Source: Oopsacas minuta | Taxonomy: Eukaryota; Porifera; Hexactinellida; Lyssacinosida; Leucopsacidae | Length of the DNA stretch: 64,000 nucleotides | NCBI GenBank assembly: GCA_024704765.1 | Contig: JAKMXF010000312.1 | Location: 124,001-188,000, forward strand | Reading direction: 5' to 3' | In this document: positions 39,112 to 49,132 of the stretch, in pieces | Layout of the letters: each line of letters begins with the position of its first letter | Position numbering within the stretch: the first letter of the stretch is position 1 | The notes under the pieces: model-generated | What the model was told of the DNA's origin: nothing | Databases searched by the model: none | The model's input: only the letters and a program-made list of their open reading frames with translations | Translations under genes and position numbers: made by a program

Positions 39112-40738
39112 AAATTGTATAGAAAGAATAATTATTAAAAATAACCCATAACATTGCTGTAATATTCAGAATTATATTGTTTGAGTTAAGATTCTTATTT
39201 GCTTTATATAACTTCTACAAAACTTTCATAAAACTAAACTACAGGTAAGTTGAGCTTTATGCTCTGGGAGTCTTCCGGCACCCTTATCCTATAAAAATGA
39301 GTTACTAGTTCTGATTTTAGTTCTGTTATGGTGGTAGTGATTAGGTTACTGATAGCTGGCATCATGTTTCAGCTACAACATACACTCTGCATCTTATTTC
39401 GTCATCGCATGAATATTCTCATTATTTCAACTACGTGGTATAAACTGGCTGGAGTACATTATATCCATTCAGAGAAGATATGTTAATATTAGTACATTCT
39501 AGAGATAATTATTGTAGTAACCATGGATAGCGTATTTTTGTCAAGCTTTACAGATAACTAACCATTATTAAAAGATATGGTAAATACATTTTGATGTCAT
39601 CTCAAACTATTGTGAGGCAATCACAATTATGGGTGCTTGTAAGTGCTCAAGGCCATTTAATAAGAGGTAATCGAGTACAGTAAACATTGGAATTAACGAC
39701 TCATTTTGCTTGCCCAGAATCTCCCAACATTATTTGGCACAAACTATACCTCGGGTATAACGACACATTGAATTTAGCGACATATTTTCTGTCTGCCCCA
39801 TGCAAATCCCATCGGATATCATTACTTTTGGGCTGTCTGTACTGTGGACTTCAGAAAAGTGTACGAATTAATGTATTATTAAGGTATAATATTGGTTTAA
39901 TTATAAACCAATAAAACCTCCCCTGTTTTGAATCAACACCTAACTTCTTGCAAAAATGCATATTTAAAGCTATTGTACGAACAATGGAATGTTAAAATTT
40001 TATCTTCATGGATTCGAGCGGAGTTGGCAAAAGGAAGCGTTTTTCTTTTGCTAAAAATACGAGATTTTCAAGGAGCTTGATACAGATAATACAACATAGT
40101 ATAACATGAATAAATTTGGATGTCATCAGGTGTATTATGCATATTTAAAGCTTCCTCGCATTTAGTGATAGATCGGATATAACGACCTTTTTAGCCTGCC
40201 CAAACGAGTGTCGTTAAATCGATTCGTCCCCATCAGAGCGAAACCCATTAAGCCAATTATTTGACGGTTTAATAAATAAATGATTTAAATCCAATGTTTA
40301 CTGTATAAGGAAATACTTCCAAGCTATAAGAAGTAAGGGGCTGCCAGATAACGTGTCCACAAAGTTCTTGCCATTACAGTGAAGTATCACAAAACGGAAA
40401 ATATTAACAATCATATAACTCTGTAAAAACGGATAGAAAACAATAACCCCCCACCCATGGTATCAGGAGACCACAGTTAAGTGTACTGGGTAAAGACAAA
40501 ATGCAACCTAATCCATAACGTAGCAACTACAGAAAAAAACATAAGAAACTCATTTTTATAGGATAAGGGTGCCGGAAGACTCCCAGAGCATAAAGCTCAA
40601 CTTACCTGTAGTTTAGTTTTATGAAAGTTCTGTAGAAGTTATATAAAGCAAATAAGAATCTTAACTCAAACAATATAATTCTGAATATTACAGCAATGTT
40701 ATGGGTTATTTTTAATAATTATTCTTTCTATACAATTT
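39112..40738. mobile_element. Foldback element with 192-bp inverted arms
   Basis: Arms 39112-39303 and 40547-40738 are inverted copies with only one or two differences (for example AAAACTTTCAT versus GAAAGTTCTGT). They share ATTGTATAGAAAGAATAATT, AACCCATAACATTGCTG and GAGTCTTCCGGCACCC. The 1.24-kb centre has no coding frame of note and carries a nested mariner-like MITE. No target duplication is obvious. High arm identity suggests recent activity or arm gene conversion. Confidence 0.88.
39676..40305. mobile_element. Mariner-like MITE nested in the foldback element
   Basis: TA-CAGTAAACATTGG at 39676 and CCAATGTTTACTG-TA ending at 40305; perfect 13-base inverted ends with TA duplication. The subterminal regions also pair (CGGGTATAACGACA / TCGGATATAACGACC). 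It contains no transposase. Confidence 0.88.
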
Positions 40739-40848
40739 CTATTGAGAAGCTCATTGGAGCATTCAATGCATTTTATCCGTTGTAATTAGCTTCATTATTA
40801 TTGAAGATATATATAATACTTCTCTTGGAATAATTAGTTCCATATGTA

Positions 40849-43221
40849 ATGGTAGAAACTGACACCTCAAAACATGGACAAGTTAGGGAGCTAATACTAG
40901 CCTCTGTCTTAGACGCGGTGAAACAATGTCAGAGACATTTCGGAGCTGGCCAGGGGGTCGCGACAGAAACGGACCATAGGGTAACGAATCTTTTAAATAG
41001 TTTTGATAGTTGTCTGTCTCATGGGGTCAGACGTAAGGCGGGGAAACTCAAACAAGCGTTCGGACGCCGTGAAGAATCTGGTTCTTTCTGGCCCGTAGTC
41101 AAAGAAGTGTTGAGCGAATTCCAATTCCAAAGATTGAAAAGTGTCGTTCAAGCTGAACGAAGTATTGACTTCTCTAAAGAAAATATGGGCATGGTGTGGC
41201 TTAAGGTGGCACTGAATGAGCGTAACCTTCAAACTATTCTAACAACTTTACTCTCTGATAGACCACTTGTACTTAGATACTACGATGAACATGCTTTCAT
41301 TCGAGACGAAGAGAAAGCGTCTGTTATACCCACGAGTGCTGCCGGGCTTGGATCTGTCATTTTTGCGCTCAATGTGTTTCCAGATACCAGAGTAGGGACC
41401 CCACCTCGTAGTGACGAGAGGAGACAGTCTCCCACCCTACAGTACTCAATGGTACATACCATGAACGGAAAATCTAGCCCACTACTAACAAATAGTGTCG
41501 TTGTGGCTGATAGACAGCTGACTTACAAAACTGACCCACTTATACAGAGTGAGAAAATCTCTACTTACTCTACCCCTAGCTCTTCTGTTTCACAACCTTC
41601 AAATTTCTTACAGGGGGACTTCACACCTGAACCGGTCATAAATGTACCGGTACAGGAAATAGTTCGGAGAGACAGCAAACGTAGAAAGGCTAAAATTAGA
41701 TTTGGAGACACAAGCGAGATTGTACAGCGTCATAAACATAAGATAGATGAATGGAGTGGTTCAATAACTGCCGACACAGATTTGACACCTACTAGTCAAA
41801 CTATTCAGGATACTTTTCAAGGTGTGAATAATGTGTCGCATTCAAATTCAGACAGATATGGGAATGGACTCTTGGAAACGTTTCCAGAAGAATCTAATCC
41901 TACTCCTGATCTATCCGACAGATCTTCAGACTCAGAGGATCAAACAGGATCGATTCCAAAGTTTGTTGGAGAACTCAGCTCTTCTCCTTACAAAATATCT
42001 CACCTCAGTTCTATTTATACTAACCACAAACTGGAAGGCCTACTATCAACCTCACCAGGCAATCAATTGCACGCTTCTACACAGGAAGCTCTCGATGCGA
42101 CAGCTGTTGCTCTAGGGGCCTCTACGGTTGGAAAACGACCGAATTTTCAGGACACAACAAGATTGGCGCCGAGCCAGTCCCTTTCTGAAATGTCACGGGG
42201 AGACCTTGAGGCGCTAATGGTGACTGTTAGTAAACAAAATGAAAAGATAGGTGACAAGAATAAACAACAACAAATCGAACTAGATCGTGAGCAGAGGATA
42301 AATGGAATGCTACGAGATGAAATAGAATTAGAAAAATCTGAAATGAAGCGAAGAGAAGAGGAGTTATCCATGAAGGTATCATCAATCTCCCGTGAGAACG
42401 ATCTCCTTAAGGGTCAACTTAAGAAGTACGTGGGTATAGTACAATCTATGGAGATCAAAGAGGCCATGGGTGTCTCCCGCGGGGTCTCTCTTAACACCCC
42501 ACAGGGTGTCAAAGAATATGCCAACCAGGACAACGAGAAGATACTACAGCTCTCTGATATGTATGGCGAATTAATGGAATTGAACGAAAGGTTGCACAAA
42601 GATTTGATTCTCAAAAACAGAGTAATATTATGTATGCAAGACACAATGTTATCGTTAGGCCTACAATTGCCTACTTTTAATTGCCCGCGCGCGGTAGAAC
42701 AAGACAGCAACGAGTTTATGGCAGAAGGAATTCTAAAACGCGAAATTGTGAAGATATGGATACCATCTGCTTTTCTAAGAGAAGAATCTTTTCATGTTTA
42801 TCAAATATATATCCGTATCCATAACGACGAGTGGAATGTCTATCGTCGCTACACTGAATTCCACGAATTCCACCACCAATTACGCAAAAAGGTCCCAACT
42901 ATTGATAAATTCAATTTTCCTCCTAAGAAGAATATCGGAAGGAAGGACGCGAAACTGGTGGAGGAAAGGCGACAGCGGCTGCAGAGCTATTTGCGTTACA
43001 TGGTGCATCTATTGAGTAACTCTACCTCATTATCAAAACCAGCTATATTCACCGAGAATCTTACAAAACAGAAGTTTCTAGAATTATTACCGTTTTTCTC
43101 AGATTTCAGTGACGCTACTGGGTCCAGAAGTTCATCCCCTGCTGTCGGTCTAGGTGCTGGAGGTAGAAGAAACTCCGCTCAGTTACCACCGCCCAAGTCA
43201 CCGACGTATAAAGGTCTTTGA
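40849..43221 (+). CDS. SNX29: Sorting nexin 29-like (RUN + coiled coil + PX)
   Basis: Single exon, 790 residues. A RUN domain spans about residues 10-180 (ILASVLDAVKQCQRHFG, FWPVVKEVLSEFQFQRLKSV, GMVWLKVALNERNLQTIL). A Ser/Thr-rich middle follows, then a coiled coil of about 470-600 (KQQQIELDREQRINGMLRDEIELEKSEMKRREEE). The PX domain (about 625-745) has HVYQIYIRIHNDEWNVYRRYTEFHEFHHQLRKKVP and FPPKKNIGRKDAKLVEERRQRLQSYLRYM, with the RRY and RRQRLQ phosphoinositide-binding elements. RUN plus PX in this order is the SNX29 arrangement. Its endosomal role is inferred from PX. It starts 110 bp after the foldback element, whose right end may overlap its promoter. Confidence 0.88.
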   Translation: MVETDTSKHGQVRELILASVLDAVKQCQRHFGAGQGVATETDHRVTNLLNSFDSCLSHGVRRKAGKLKQAFGRREESGSFWPVVKEVLSEFQFQRLKSVVQAERSIDFSKENMGMVWLKVALNERNLQTILTTLLSDRPLVLRYYDEHAFIRDEEKASVIPTSAAGLGSVIFALNVFPDTRVGTPPRSDERRQSPTLQYSMVHTMNGKSSPLLTNSVVVADRQLTYKTDPLIQSEKISTYSTPSSSVSQPSNFLQGDFTPEPVINVPVQEIVRRDSKRRKAKIRFGDTSEIVQRHKHKIDEWSGSITADTDLTPTSQTIQDTFQGVNNVSHSNSDRYGNGLLETFPEESNPTPDLSDRSSDSEDQTGSIPKFVGELSSSPYKISHLSSIYTNHKLEGLLSTSPGNQLHASTQEALDATAVALGASTVGKRPNFQDTTRLAPSQSLSEMSRGDLEALMVTVSKQNEKIGDKNKQQQIELDREQRINGMLRDEIELEKSEMKRREEELSMKVSSISRENDLLKGQLKKYVGIVQSMEIKEAMGVSRGVSLNTPQGVKEYANQDNEKILQLSDMYGELMELNERLHKDLILKNRVILCMQDTMLSLGLQLPTFNCPRAVEQDSNEFMAEGILKREIVKIWIPSAFLREESFHVYQIYIRIHNDEWNVYRRYTEFHEFHHQLRKKVPTIDKFNFPPKKNIGRKDAKLVEERRQRLQSYLRYMVHLLSNSTSLSKPAIFTENLTKQKFLELLPFFSDFSDATGSRSSSPAVGLGAGGRRNSAQLPPPKSPTYKGL

Positions 43222-43565
43222 TGACGTTTGTAAATGCATTTAGGTGTTAAGATTGATTATGTATATTTGTGTTTTGTTTAATGCTATCTCACATTGTTTT
43301 ATATACATATTATCACCTCTAATTAAGTTATAAATATAACCATAAGAGTCGTGATGTTGGTCCAATTATTGTATGGGGCAACTTGACCAATTCGAATTTG
43401 GTTGCCTGTCCCTGATTAATGCCCAATATATTCCCATATTAATATAAAGTGGAACCTGCTACAACAGCCACTTGTCACCTCAACAAATGGCCACTTTCGC
43501 CCATTCCCTTGTGACAGTTATTGGCAAGTTCCACCGTGTTAATGTGACACCTTTCAAAGCATTGA
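43222..43565. other. Convergent spacer between SNX29 and the inactive deaminase
   Basis: No gene. It contains an imperfect inverted pair of ACTTG-type words (ACAGCCACTTGTCACC / CACTTTCGCCC) around 43460-43510. Confidence 0.4.
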
Positions 43566-45422
43566 TTACATAAAATTATCCAAGCAAAGTAGTTTCGCTA
43601 ATTTGTTAAGTTTCATTTCTATTTTTTGAATATTTCCAGCTAAGTTTGAGATTATTTTCGAAGAATCTTCCTTGGGATATTGTATTGTATCTAAATATGC
43701 TTCTATATCTGTGTGTATTTGAGGACATATTATTGATGTCTTTGTTGTTGTTTGTTGATATTCAAAAGGTGTTATGTTGTTAGTCCCGATTTCACACTTC
43801 AAACTGTAACTGAAACTTGCTAATTGGTTCAGTTCTCCTTTTGCAGTTTCACCTTTCGCTGTTTCTAATTCAGATCGCAATTTATGCTTGAGATTTTCGT
43901 TTTTTCGCAATATTTGCATAAATTCCTGTCTCTTGATTACGTAACCATGTTCCGATTTGGAAATCTGTTCTTGTTTCAGTTCCAATTGGGTCACTATCCA
44001 TTCAACCTCTTTAGATACTCTGGACAACATTTTCTCAATTGTCTCAATATCGTTTGTCTGCATTCTATTGGTGTCTAACTGTTGTTTAGATAAATATTTA
44101 CTCGCTTCATAGCAACCAGAAAGTATGCTAAAATTATTCACCTTTTCTAAAATTAGTAACAAATCATTTCCCTCAAAGTTTGCTTCGAGTTTTACGAGAA
44201 TTTTCATTAAATTCTCGTAATTTATTCTATATTTAGAATAAGCGCTAATATTCCCGCTCAATTCTCTTATTGCATAATCCAACTCGATACTTGATTGGTT
44301 CAATCTATGCATCTCATATTCTGCATTTTTCTGTGTTTCCATGGTAACGTCCTTTGTTGCAGTTTGTATTTTCATAATACTCTCTTTTATGATACTTTTC
44401 ACACCTTTTCCATATGGATATTTATTTTGCATCTCTTCAATAACATTCCATAAATTTTCTGTAACTACCCTGGATTGTTCTGATACTAAATTTAGTAACA
44501 AAGATACTTTCCTAATTTCTAATTTTGTCATTTTAAAGTCTGCACACAATTGTTGAATATTTTCATTCACTTTTTGGAAAGCTGAATTCTGCTTGGTATA
44601 CTTCATTAAAGTTGTTTCAAAGGAAATACTTTTTGAGAAGGAATCTTGCGGTTCTTCTTGCTTGAAAATGAAACAGAATGGCGGGAAACCGATTTGTAGA
44701 TTCCTCTTAACACCATACGGTGTCTCGTTGCCCGCCAAAAGTGTCACACTAGCCTTCACTGTATCATGAAATGTGTCTAGTTCCTCTTTACTGAATGATT
44801 TTTCGAAATAATCCGAGCTATAATCATAGCCAGAATATTCACTCATAAAAATAACCTTTTCAGAAATCAGATTCTTGGAAAGACAAACTAAAGTCGCCCA
44901 AAGTTTCCTCACAAGCACGCTATCTTCTTTTCTTCTGGTTAATTTCATTTCTTTTGAGGTGTCGGAAGGTGGCACAATTGTTCGTGACACTAAAAAAGGC
45001 CCAACAACGACACTAATACCATTCATCTTCAGTTCTGCCAACCAATCAGCTAATCGCTTTACCATCATATGAGCCGTATTAGCGAAAAATATTGAAAATC
45101 GAATTTTTGCAAATTTATATTTGGCGCCTATTTGATATAAGGTGTCATTAATTTGATCTTGCAATAGCGCATTTGGAAAATTGTTGATCCAAATTCTGTA
45201 TTCAATAATACAGTTTGTTGTTGTTTGTATATATTTGTTGATATTTTGTATTTGATCAATAATTCGCATGAAACGATCGTCAATGGATGAATCATGCGTA
45301 AAATGATCAGTAGCTATTTCCTTCTCATAATCTTTAGTTATTAGTATAATATGACACCAAACAAACGTGTTAGTTCCATTTATATCCCAGAATCCAATCC
45401 TCTCTTCTTCTGAATATTCCAT
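43566..45422 (-). CDS. Catalytically dead AID/APOBEC-like deaminase homologue with long helical C-terminal extension
   Basis: Single exon, 618 residues from the ATG at 45422. The first ~240 residues align, by landmarks, with the five + strand deaminases: EEERIGFWDINGTNTFVWC; a helix where HAE is expected but THDSS is found; IWINNFPNALLQ in place of INNSPC-x2-C; IRFSIFFAN; VKRLADWLAELKMNGISVVVGPFLVSRTIVPP; and a final FPPFCFIF strand. The catalytic glutamate and both zinc cysteines are therefore missing. Residues about 260-600 are predicted helical or coiled coil (SETALKQEQISKSE-like heptads, many Lys/Glu/Gln), absent from the other members. It is divergent from member A, with at most 188 bases between likely starts. 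Role unknown: scaffold, regulator or dominant-negative partner are possibilities. Confidence 0.7.
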   Translation of the reverse strand: MEYSEEERIGFWDINGTNTFVWCHIILITKDYEKEIATDHFTHDSSIDDRFMRIIDQIQNINKYIQTTTNCIIEYRIWINNFPNALLQDQINDTLYQIGAKYKFAKIRFSIFFANTAHMMVKRLADWLAELKMNGISVVVGPFLVSRTIVPPSDTSKEMKLTRRKEDSVLVRKLWATLVCLSKNLISEKVIFMSEYSGYDYSSDYFEKSFSKEELDTFHDTVKASVTLLAGNETPYGVKRNLQIGFPPFCFIFKQEEPQDSFSKSISFETTLMKYTKQNSAFQKVNENIQQLCADFKMTKLEIRKVSLLLNLVSEQSRVVTENLWNVIEEMQNKYPYGKGVKSIIKESIMKIQTATKDVTMETQKNAEYEMHRLNQSSIELDYAIRELSGNISAYSKYRINYENLMKILVKLEANFEGNDLLLILEKVNNFSILSGCYEASKYLSKQQLDTNRMQTNDIETIEKMLSRVSKEVEWIVTQLELKQEQISKSEHGYVIKRQEFMQILRKNENLKHKLRSELETAKGETAKGELNQLASFSYSLKCEIGTNNITPFEYQQTTTKTSIICPQIHTDIEAYLDTIQYPKEDSSKIISNLAGNIQKIEMKLNKLAKLLCLDNFM

Positions 45423-45610
45423 TGTTGTGTGAGTATACACATACTCTTTGAGATAGATATGGAACTTTAGTATTTATTTCTATGGAGAGGGCTTTATGGT
45501 TACTGACTTTGTATGGCAGAAGCTGTATGTATATTAGCTCGTGTTGTATATATTGGATATATGCAGTTGTTCCTAGAAAAGTTATTCTTACATTTTACGG
45601 GATATTCCAT

Positions 45611-46522
45611 ATGCATTTTATCCGCAATTTCACACCTTTAGAAATTGACCGATTTCGGATAAATGATCCAACACAAACTGTTTGTGGTATTACTGCTTAT
45701 ACTGGAGTAAAGCGTAGTATGGTTACATTTGCGAACTGCCACTTGGTTGGTGGAGCAAAACATGCCGAAGTTGTGGCTTTTGAGACGATCAAATCCGCTA
45801 TTTTTCGGAGGTTACTAAGAGAATGGAAATCCAGGAAATATATCTTCCTCGAATTTTGTATTTGTCTTAACTACAGCCCTTGTTCCGCTTGCAGAGACGA
45901 GATCTTTAAATATATTGAAATGTTCCAGGAATGCGTCCCTCGCATTTCAATCCGTATTACGCTATTTTTCTCCTTTTTTAATCGTGAACTTGGTTCACGT
46001 GTAAACCTGAAAAATTGGATTATTAAATTACTAAATATTAAAGTTACTGTTCTAACGGGCCCAATCATTTTGAGTAAAGTACACCGGAAACTATCAGCAT
46101 ATGAGAAGAATCGAGATGGACAAGTAGAAGTTAAGTTCATAAGATTCATAAATTTGCTTGACGCAGGAATTTCTGTGTCAAACCTCACTGGAAACGGGCG
46201 GGAAATCAAATTGAAAGTTCTTTCTAGAGACTCTCTAATTATTTCTATTTATCAAAAAGATCATCCTTACTATTCTCAATTAATTCCGAGATATTCTTCT
46301 TTAATAGAACGCGAACATAACAATCCAAGAATTGCTATCAAAACCCCGAAAATTCTTGATTATATTAAGGAAGGTTCTAAACCTGACACCCCTAAAATAA
46401 AGACAAAACTGAGAATTAGAATCAGAAGAAACCAAATGTCCTCAAAGCGATTTAGGAAGTTTAAGCAGCGAAACGCAAGAAATATGAGATTTACAATCAA
46501 GTCATTCTTTCCCTACAAATAA
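45611..46522 (+). CDS. AID/APOBEC-like cytidine deaminase, array member A
   Basis: Intronless, 303 residues from ATG 45611. The open frame extends to ATG 45482, but alignment with the other members (FTPLEIDRF followed by TQTVCGI) supports the later start. Zinc site: KHAEVVAFE (His and catalytic Glu) and NYSPCSACRDE (two Cys). Then come RITLFFSFFN (the strand and loop that in AID reads FTARLYF), the helix LKNWIIKLLNIKVTVLTGPI and the C-terminal LIISIY strand. The last 60 residues are very basic (KTKLRIRIRRNQ, RFRKFKQRN), suggesting nucleic-acid binding or nuclear import. It is divergent with the inactive member. Confidence 0.78.
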   Translation: MHFIRNFTPLEIDRFRINDPTQTVCGITAYTGVKRSMVTFANCHLVGGAKHAEVVAFETIKSAIFRRLLREWKSRKYIFLEFCICLNYSPCSACRDEIFKYIEMFQECVPRISIRITLFFSFFNRELGSRVNLKNWIIKLLNIKVTVLTGPIILSKVHRKLSAYEKNRDGQVEVKFIRFINLLDAGISVSNLTGNGREIKLKVLSRDSLIISIYQKDHPYYSQLIPRYSSLIEREHNNPRIAIKTPKILDYIKEGSKPDTPKIKTKLRIRIRRNQMSSKRFRKFKQRNARNMRFTIKSFFPYK

Positions 46523-46714
46523 ACTTCCAAAGTATTTCCCTAATTTGTTGTTGTTTACTTTGAAAGTTATATTTATATTTGCTCTTATTTATTCACACGT
46601 ATTTCTGTCGATTCATATTATTTACGATGATTTACTTATCTGATATCTTTGATATTTATGTTATTCACACTTTGCATTAATCTCATAAATAGCTATATTT
46701 TTCAACCTTAATAG

Positions 46715-47467
46715 ATGCTACCAAATAAAATCACTAAATTCGAAAATATTGAAAAGGAACAGTTTTGGCTATGCAACAAACCAAACACTTTATGTAGAAT
46801 AGTGGTTTGTGTAAGAAGCAGTGCTAATAAGGACGGCTCTGTTGTATTTGAACGGTATTCAAAACCTTTTGACCAACTGCATGCTGAATTAAGTACACTT
46901 AGATTTGTAGCAGATAATCTATATACATATTTAGAAGATGTCTCGATCGACAATTCTACAGTTTTAGATGTTATTATTCGGATTAATAATTCCCCCTGCT
47001 CGGAGTGTCAAGATCCACTCATAGGCCTTTTGCTTGAAATCAAGAGCATGTTAGCTGAAGCTCATTTCCGATTTATTTTGTTTTTCTCGAATTTCTATGA
47101 GAAGTGTGAATTAGGCGTTAGGAATTTTTGCAATTGGATGCAAATATTAGTTGCTAATGATATTATTGTTATTGTCTGTCCGCTTTTTGTCGATACAATG
47201 GTTCCAAAACCATTCAAAGCTGATGAAATGATTCTTCCGAATTATTTAGGTCAGAGTTGTATTGACGATTTTAGGCAAATTCTGTTCTGTATTGACTCTC
47301 AAAAGTATCCATTTCCCGTTTTCACTAGTCATGAATTCTTTCGAAAAAGCTACCCAGTTGACAGGTCACTATTTGGTTGGGAAAATCCTCATTTTATCTC
47401 TTTATGCCCCAACGGTGCACCTCATCACCTTTCTAAACTACAGATTGAGTCGGAATTCTTTGAGTAA
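46715..47467 (+). CDS. AID/APOBEC-like cytidine deaminase, array member B
   Basis: Intronless, 250 residues, starting 192 bases after member A. Landmarks: EKEQFWLCNKPNTLCRIVV (N-terminal strand shared by the array), LHAELSTLRF (His/Glu), IIRINNSPCSECQDP (PC-x2-C), FRFILFFSNFYEK, the helix CNWMQILVANDIIVIVCPLFV, and a terminal FGWENPHFISLCPNG. HAE to PC spacing (about 35 residues) is within the HxE-x(24-36)-PCxxC range of the AID/APOBEC family. All zinc ligands and the glutamate are present, so it should be active. Substrate (DNA, RNA or free base) cannot be told from sequence. Confidence 0.82.
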   Translation: MLPNKITKFENIEKEQFWLCNKPNTLCRIVVCVRSSANKDGSVVFERYSKPFDQLHAELSTLRFVADNLYTYLEDVSIDNSTVLDVIIRINNSPCSECQDPLIGLLLEIKSMLAEAHFRFILFFSNFYEKCELGVRNFCNWMQILVANDIIVIVCPLFVDTMVPKPFKADEMILPNYLGQSCIDDFRQILFCIDSQKYPFPVFTSHEFFRKSYPVDRSLFGWENPHFISLCPNGAPHHLSKLQIESEFFE

Positions 47468-47860
47468 TTTGATACTTTAAACATTTCTAACTCTAAGTTT
47501 CACTTGTTAATTACTTTCTAAACTTTTCTAATTTGTAACTCTTTTCATCTTCATATTATTTACCTATTATAATTGATCTCAAAATGATATAGATTATATT
47601 ATTCCTCTTTTGTTTGGAAGTAAATACATTTTGTGTAGAGTGGTACTCGCATAAATCGAAGCTCAAGGTCTTCTTGGTTATGCAGGTGTCGGTTATGCAA
47701 TATTGCTCCACTAAAATATGCCTATACAGATATTCATAGGTGTTTGGAAATCCATTTTCTGAATGCTATTAATGAGTTAATGAAGCATAACGAATGGGCG
47801 AAGCTATATTAGTTTGCATATGAATATGGATGTAGCCATTATATTGTATTCAGATAATAT
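47468..47860. other. Spacer between deaminase members B and C
   Basis: AT-rich, no gene. It contains a region resembling the MITE words AAGCTCAAGG and GGTTATGCA near 47660-47700, too degraded to classify. Confidence 0.4.
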
Positions 47861-48667
47861 ATGTTTGCAAATATTTCTACTTTTTCCAGTTTTCAGAGAA
47901 ATCAGTTTTGGCATTCTTATACTGCGAAACAACAACCCACAACAATATGTAGAATATCTACTATTTTAAAGATAAGAAATCACAACAAAATGTTAGTTAC
48001 ATGCTCAACAACAGCAAGTGTCAAACGTCATGCTGAAGTAGGAGGTACAAATGTTGTTAGTAGACTATTGCTCTCTGACAAATCGTTACATAAGTATTTA
48101 GATAGTGTCATAGACATTAACATACTTCTCAACAACAGCCCGTGCCGTGAATGTCAACTTCATCTTTTGAAAAAAATAATAGCAGTAAAGGAAAACTTAT
48201 CGAATATTCAGTTCCGATTAATTCTATATTTCACTAATTTATACTGTGGGAAAGGTGCCAGAATTGATGAAGCTTTAGATCGGCTAAGTAGATGGATTAT
48301 GAAACTAGTGAATGAAAGTTTTGTTGTTATTATTTGTCCAATTATTGTTTCTACAATGGTTCCAAAACCAAAAAGATTACCCAACAAACTAGGAACAGGG
48401 ATTGAGAAATATGATAAAAGTTGTATCAGAGACTTCAGGAAACTTTTGAAGAAAATTGAATTGATAAATTCAACTCTCAAAGTTTTTACAAGCAACAGAC
48501 TATTTCGTAAACAAATACCAATTAAAATGAGTTTGTTTACTTGGCGTAAACCACAGTTTATTTCTTTTTACCCTGATGATAAAGAAAATCTTTCCTATTT
48601 CGTGCTAAAAACTGCAACTCCAATTGTACGCAAAAAACCACGCAAAAGATTAACCCTCAATTCATAG
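47861..48667 (+). CDS. AID/APOBEC-like cytidine deaminase, array member C
   Basis: Intronless, 268 residues. Landmarks: FQRNQFWHSYTAKQQPTTIC, RHAEVGGTNVV (His/Glu), DINILLNNSPCRECQLHLL (PC-x2-C), IQFRLILYFTNLYCGKG, LSRWIMKLVNESFVVIICPIIV and LFTWRKPQFISFYPDD. It ends in a basic stretch (RKKPRKRLTL) like a nuclear localisation signal. All metal and catalytic positions are intact. It is closest in pattern to members B and D. Confidence 0.82.
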   Translation: MFANISTFSSFQRNQFWHSYTAKQQPTTICRISTILKIRNHNKMLVTCSTTASVKRHAEVGGTNVVSRLLLSDKSLHKYLDSVIDINILLNNSPCRECQLHLLKKIIAVKENLSNIQFRLILYFTNLYCGKGARIDEALDRLSRWIMKLVNESFVVIICPIIVSTMVPKPKRLPNKLGTGIEKYDKSCIRDFRKLLKKIELINSTLKVFTSNRLFRKQIPIKMSLFTWRKPQFISFYPDDKENLSYFVLKTATPIVRKKPRKRLTLNS

Positions 48668-48886
48668 GTACTATAAGCGATCCTCTCTTAAATGTGTTAG
48701 ATCGCACTGCTATATTTCTCATAATTGTTGCTCTTATAATTTCTATAATATTTCCTAAAAATTATTCATGCTCTAACCTAGTGATAATAACTGATAATTG
48801 GAATGCAAAGTTGGCATTTTTGGGACATTTTCACCTTTTTGTATATTTGATTATATTATTTCTATTACATTATTCATATTCTAACG

Positions 48887-49118
48887 CAGCGGTTCCATGA
48901 ACCCCTTGAGAGTCCACAGGATCAATTGCAGCCTATAGGAGGGGTGTCAGAATGAGAAAGGTCTACTCAAACGTAGTGATAATAACTGTGTACTGTAATA
49001 TACGAATTCACAAAGTACAAATATGTTTATGTACTTGTAGACCCCCTCCCGTAGGCTCCAATAGATCCTGTGTACCCTGCTGTCGTCCTTGACCCCGGTC
49101 TTGTTAAAGGAACCGCTA
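48887..49118. mobile_element. hAT-like palindromic MITE abutting deaminase D
   Basis: Ends CAGCGGTTCC and GGAACCGCT, with inverted subterminal GAACCCCTTGAGAGTCC / GTCCTTGACCCCGGTC and CAGCCTATAGGAGGGG / CCCCTCCCGTAGGCT. It finishes about 15 bases before the ATG of member D, so it must supply that gene's leader or core promoter. Confidence 0.75.
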
Positions 49119-49132
49119 GATTTTAGCAATAA

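Noticed and set aside
45482-45610. N-terminal hydrophobic extension of deaminase A as a signal or membrane anchor
   Set aside because: Alignment with the other array members places the start at the internal ATG 45611; the upstream part has no counterpart and overlaps the shared promoter region.
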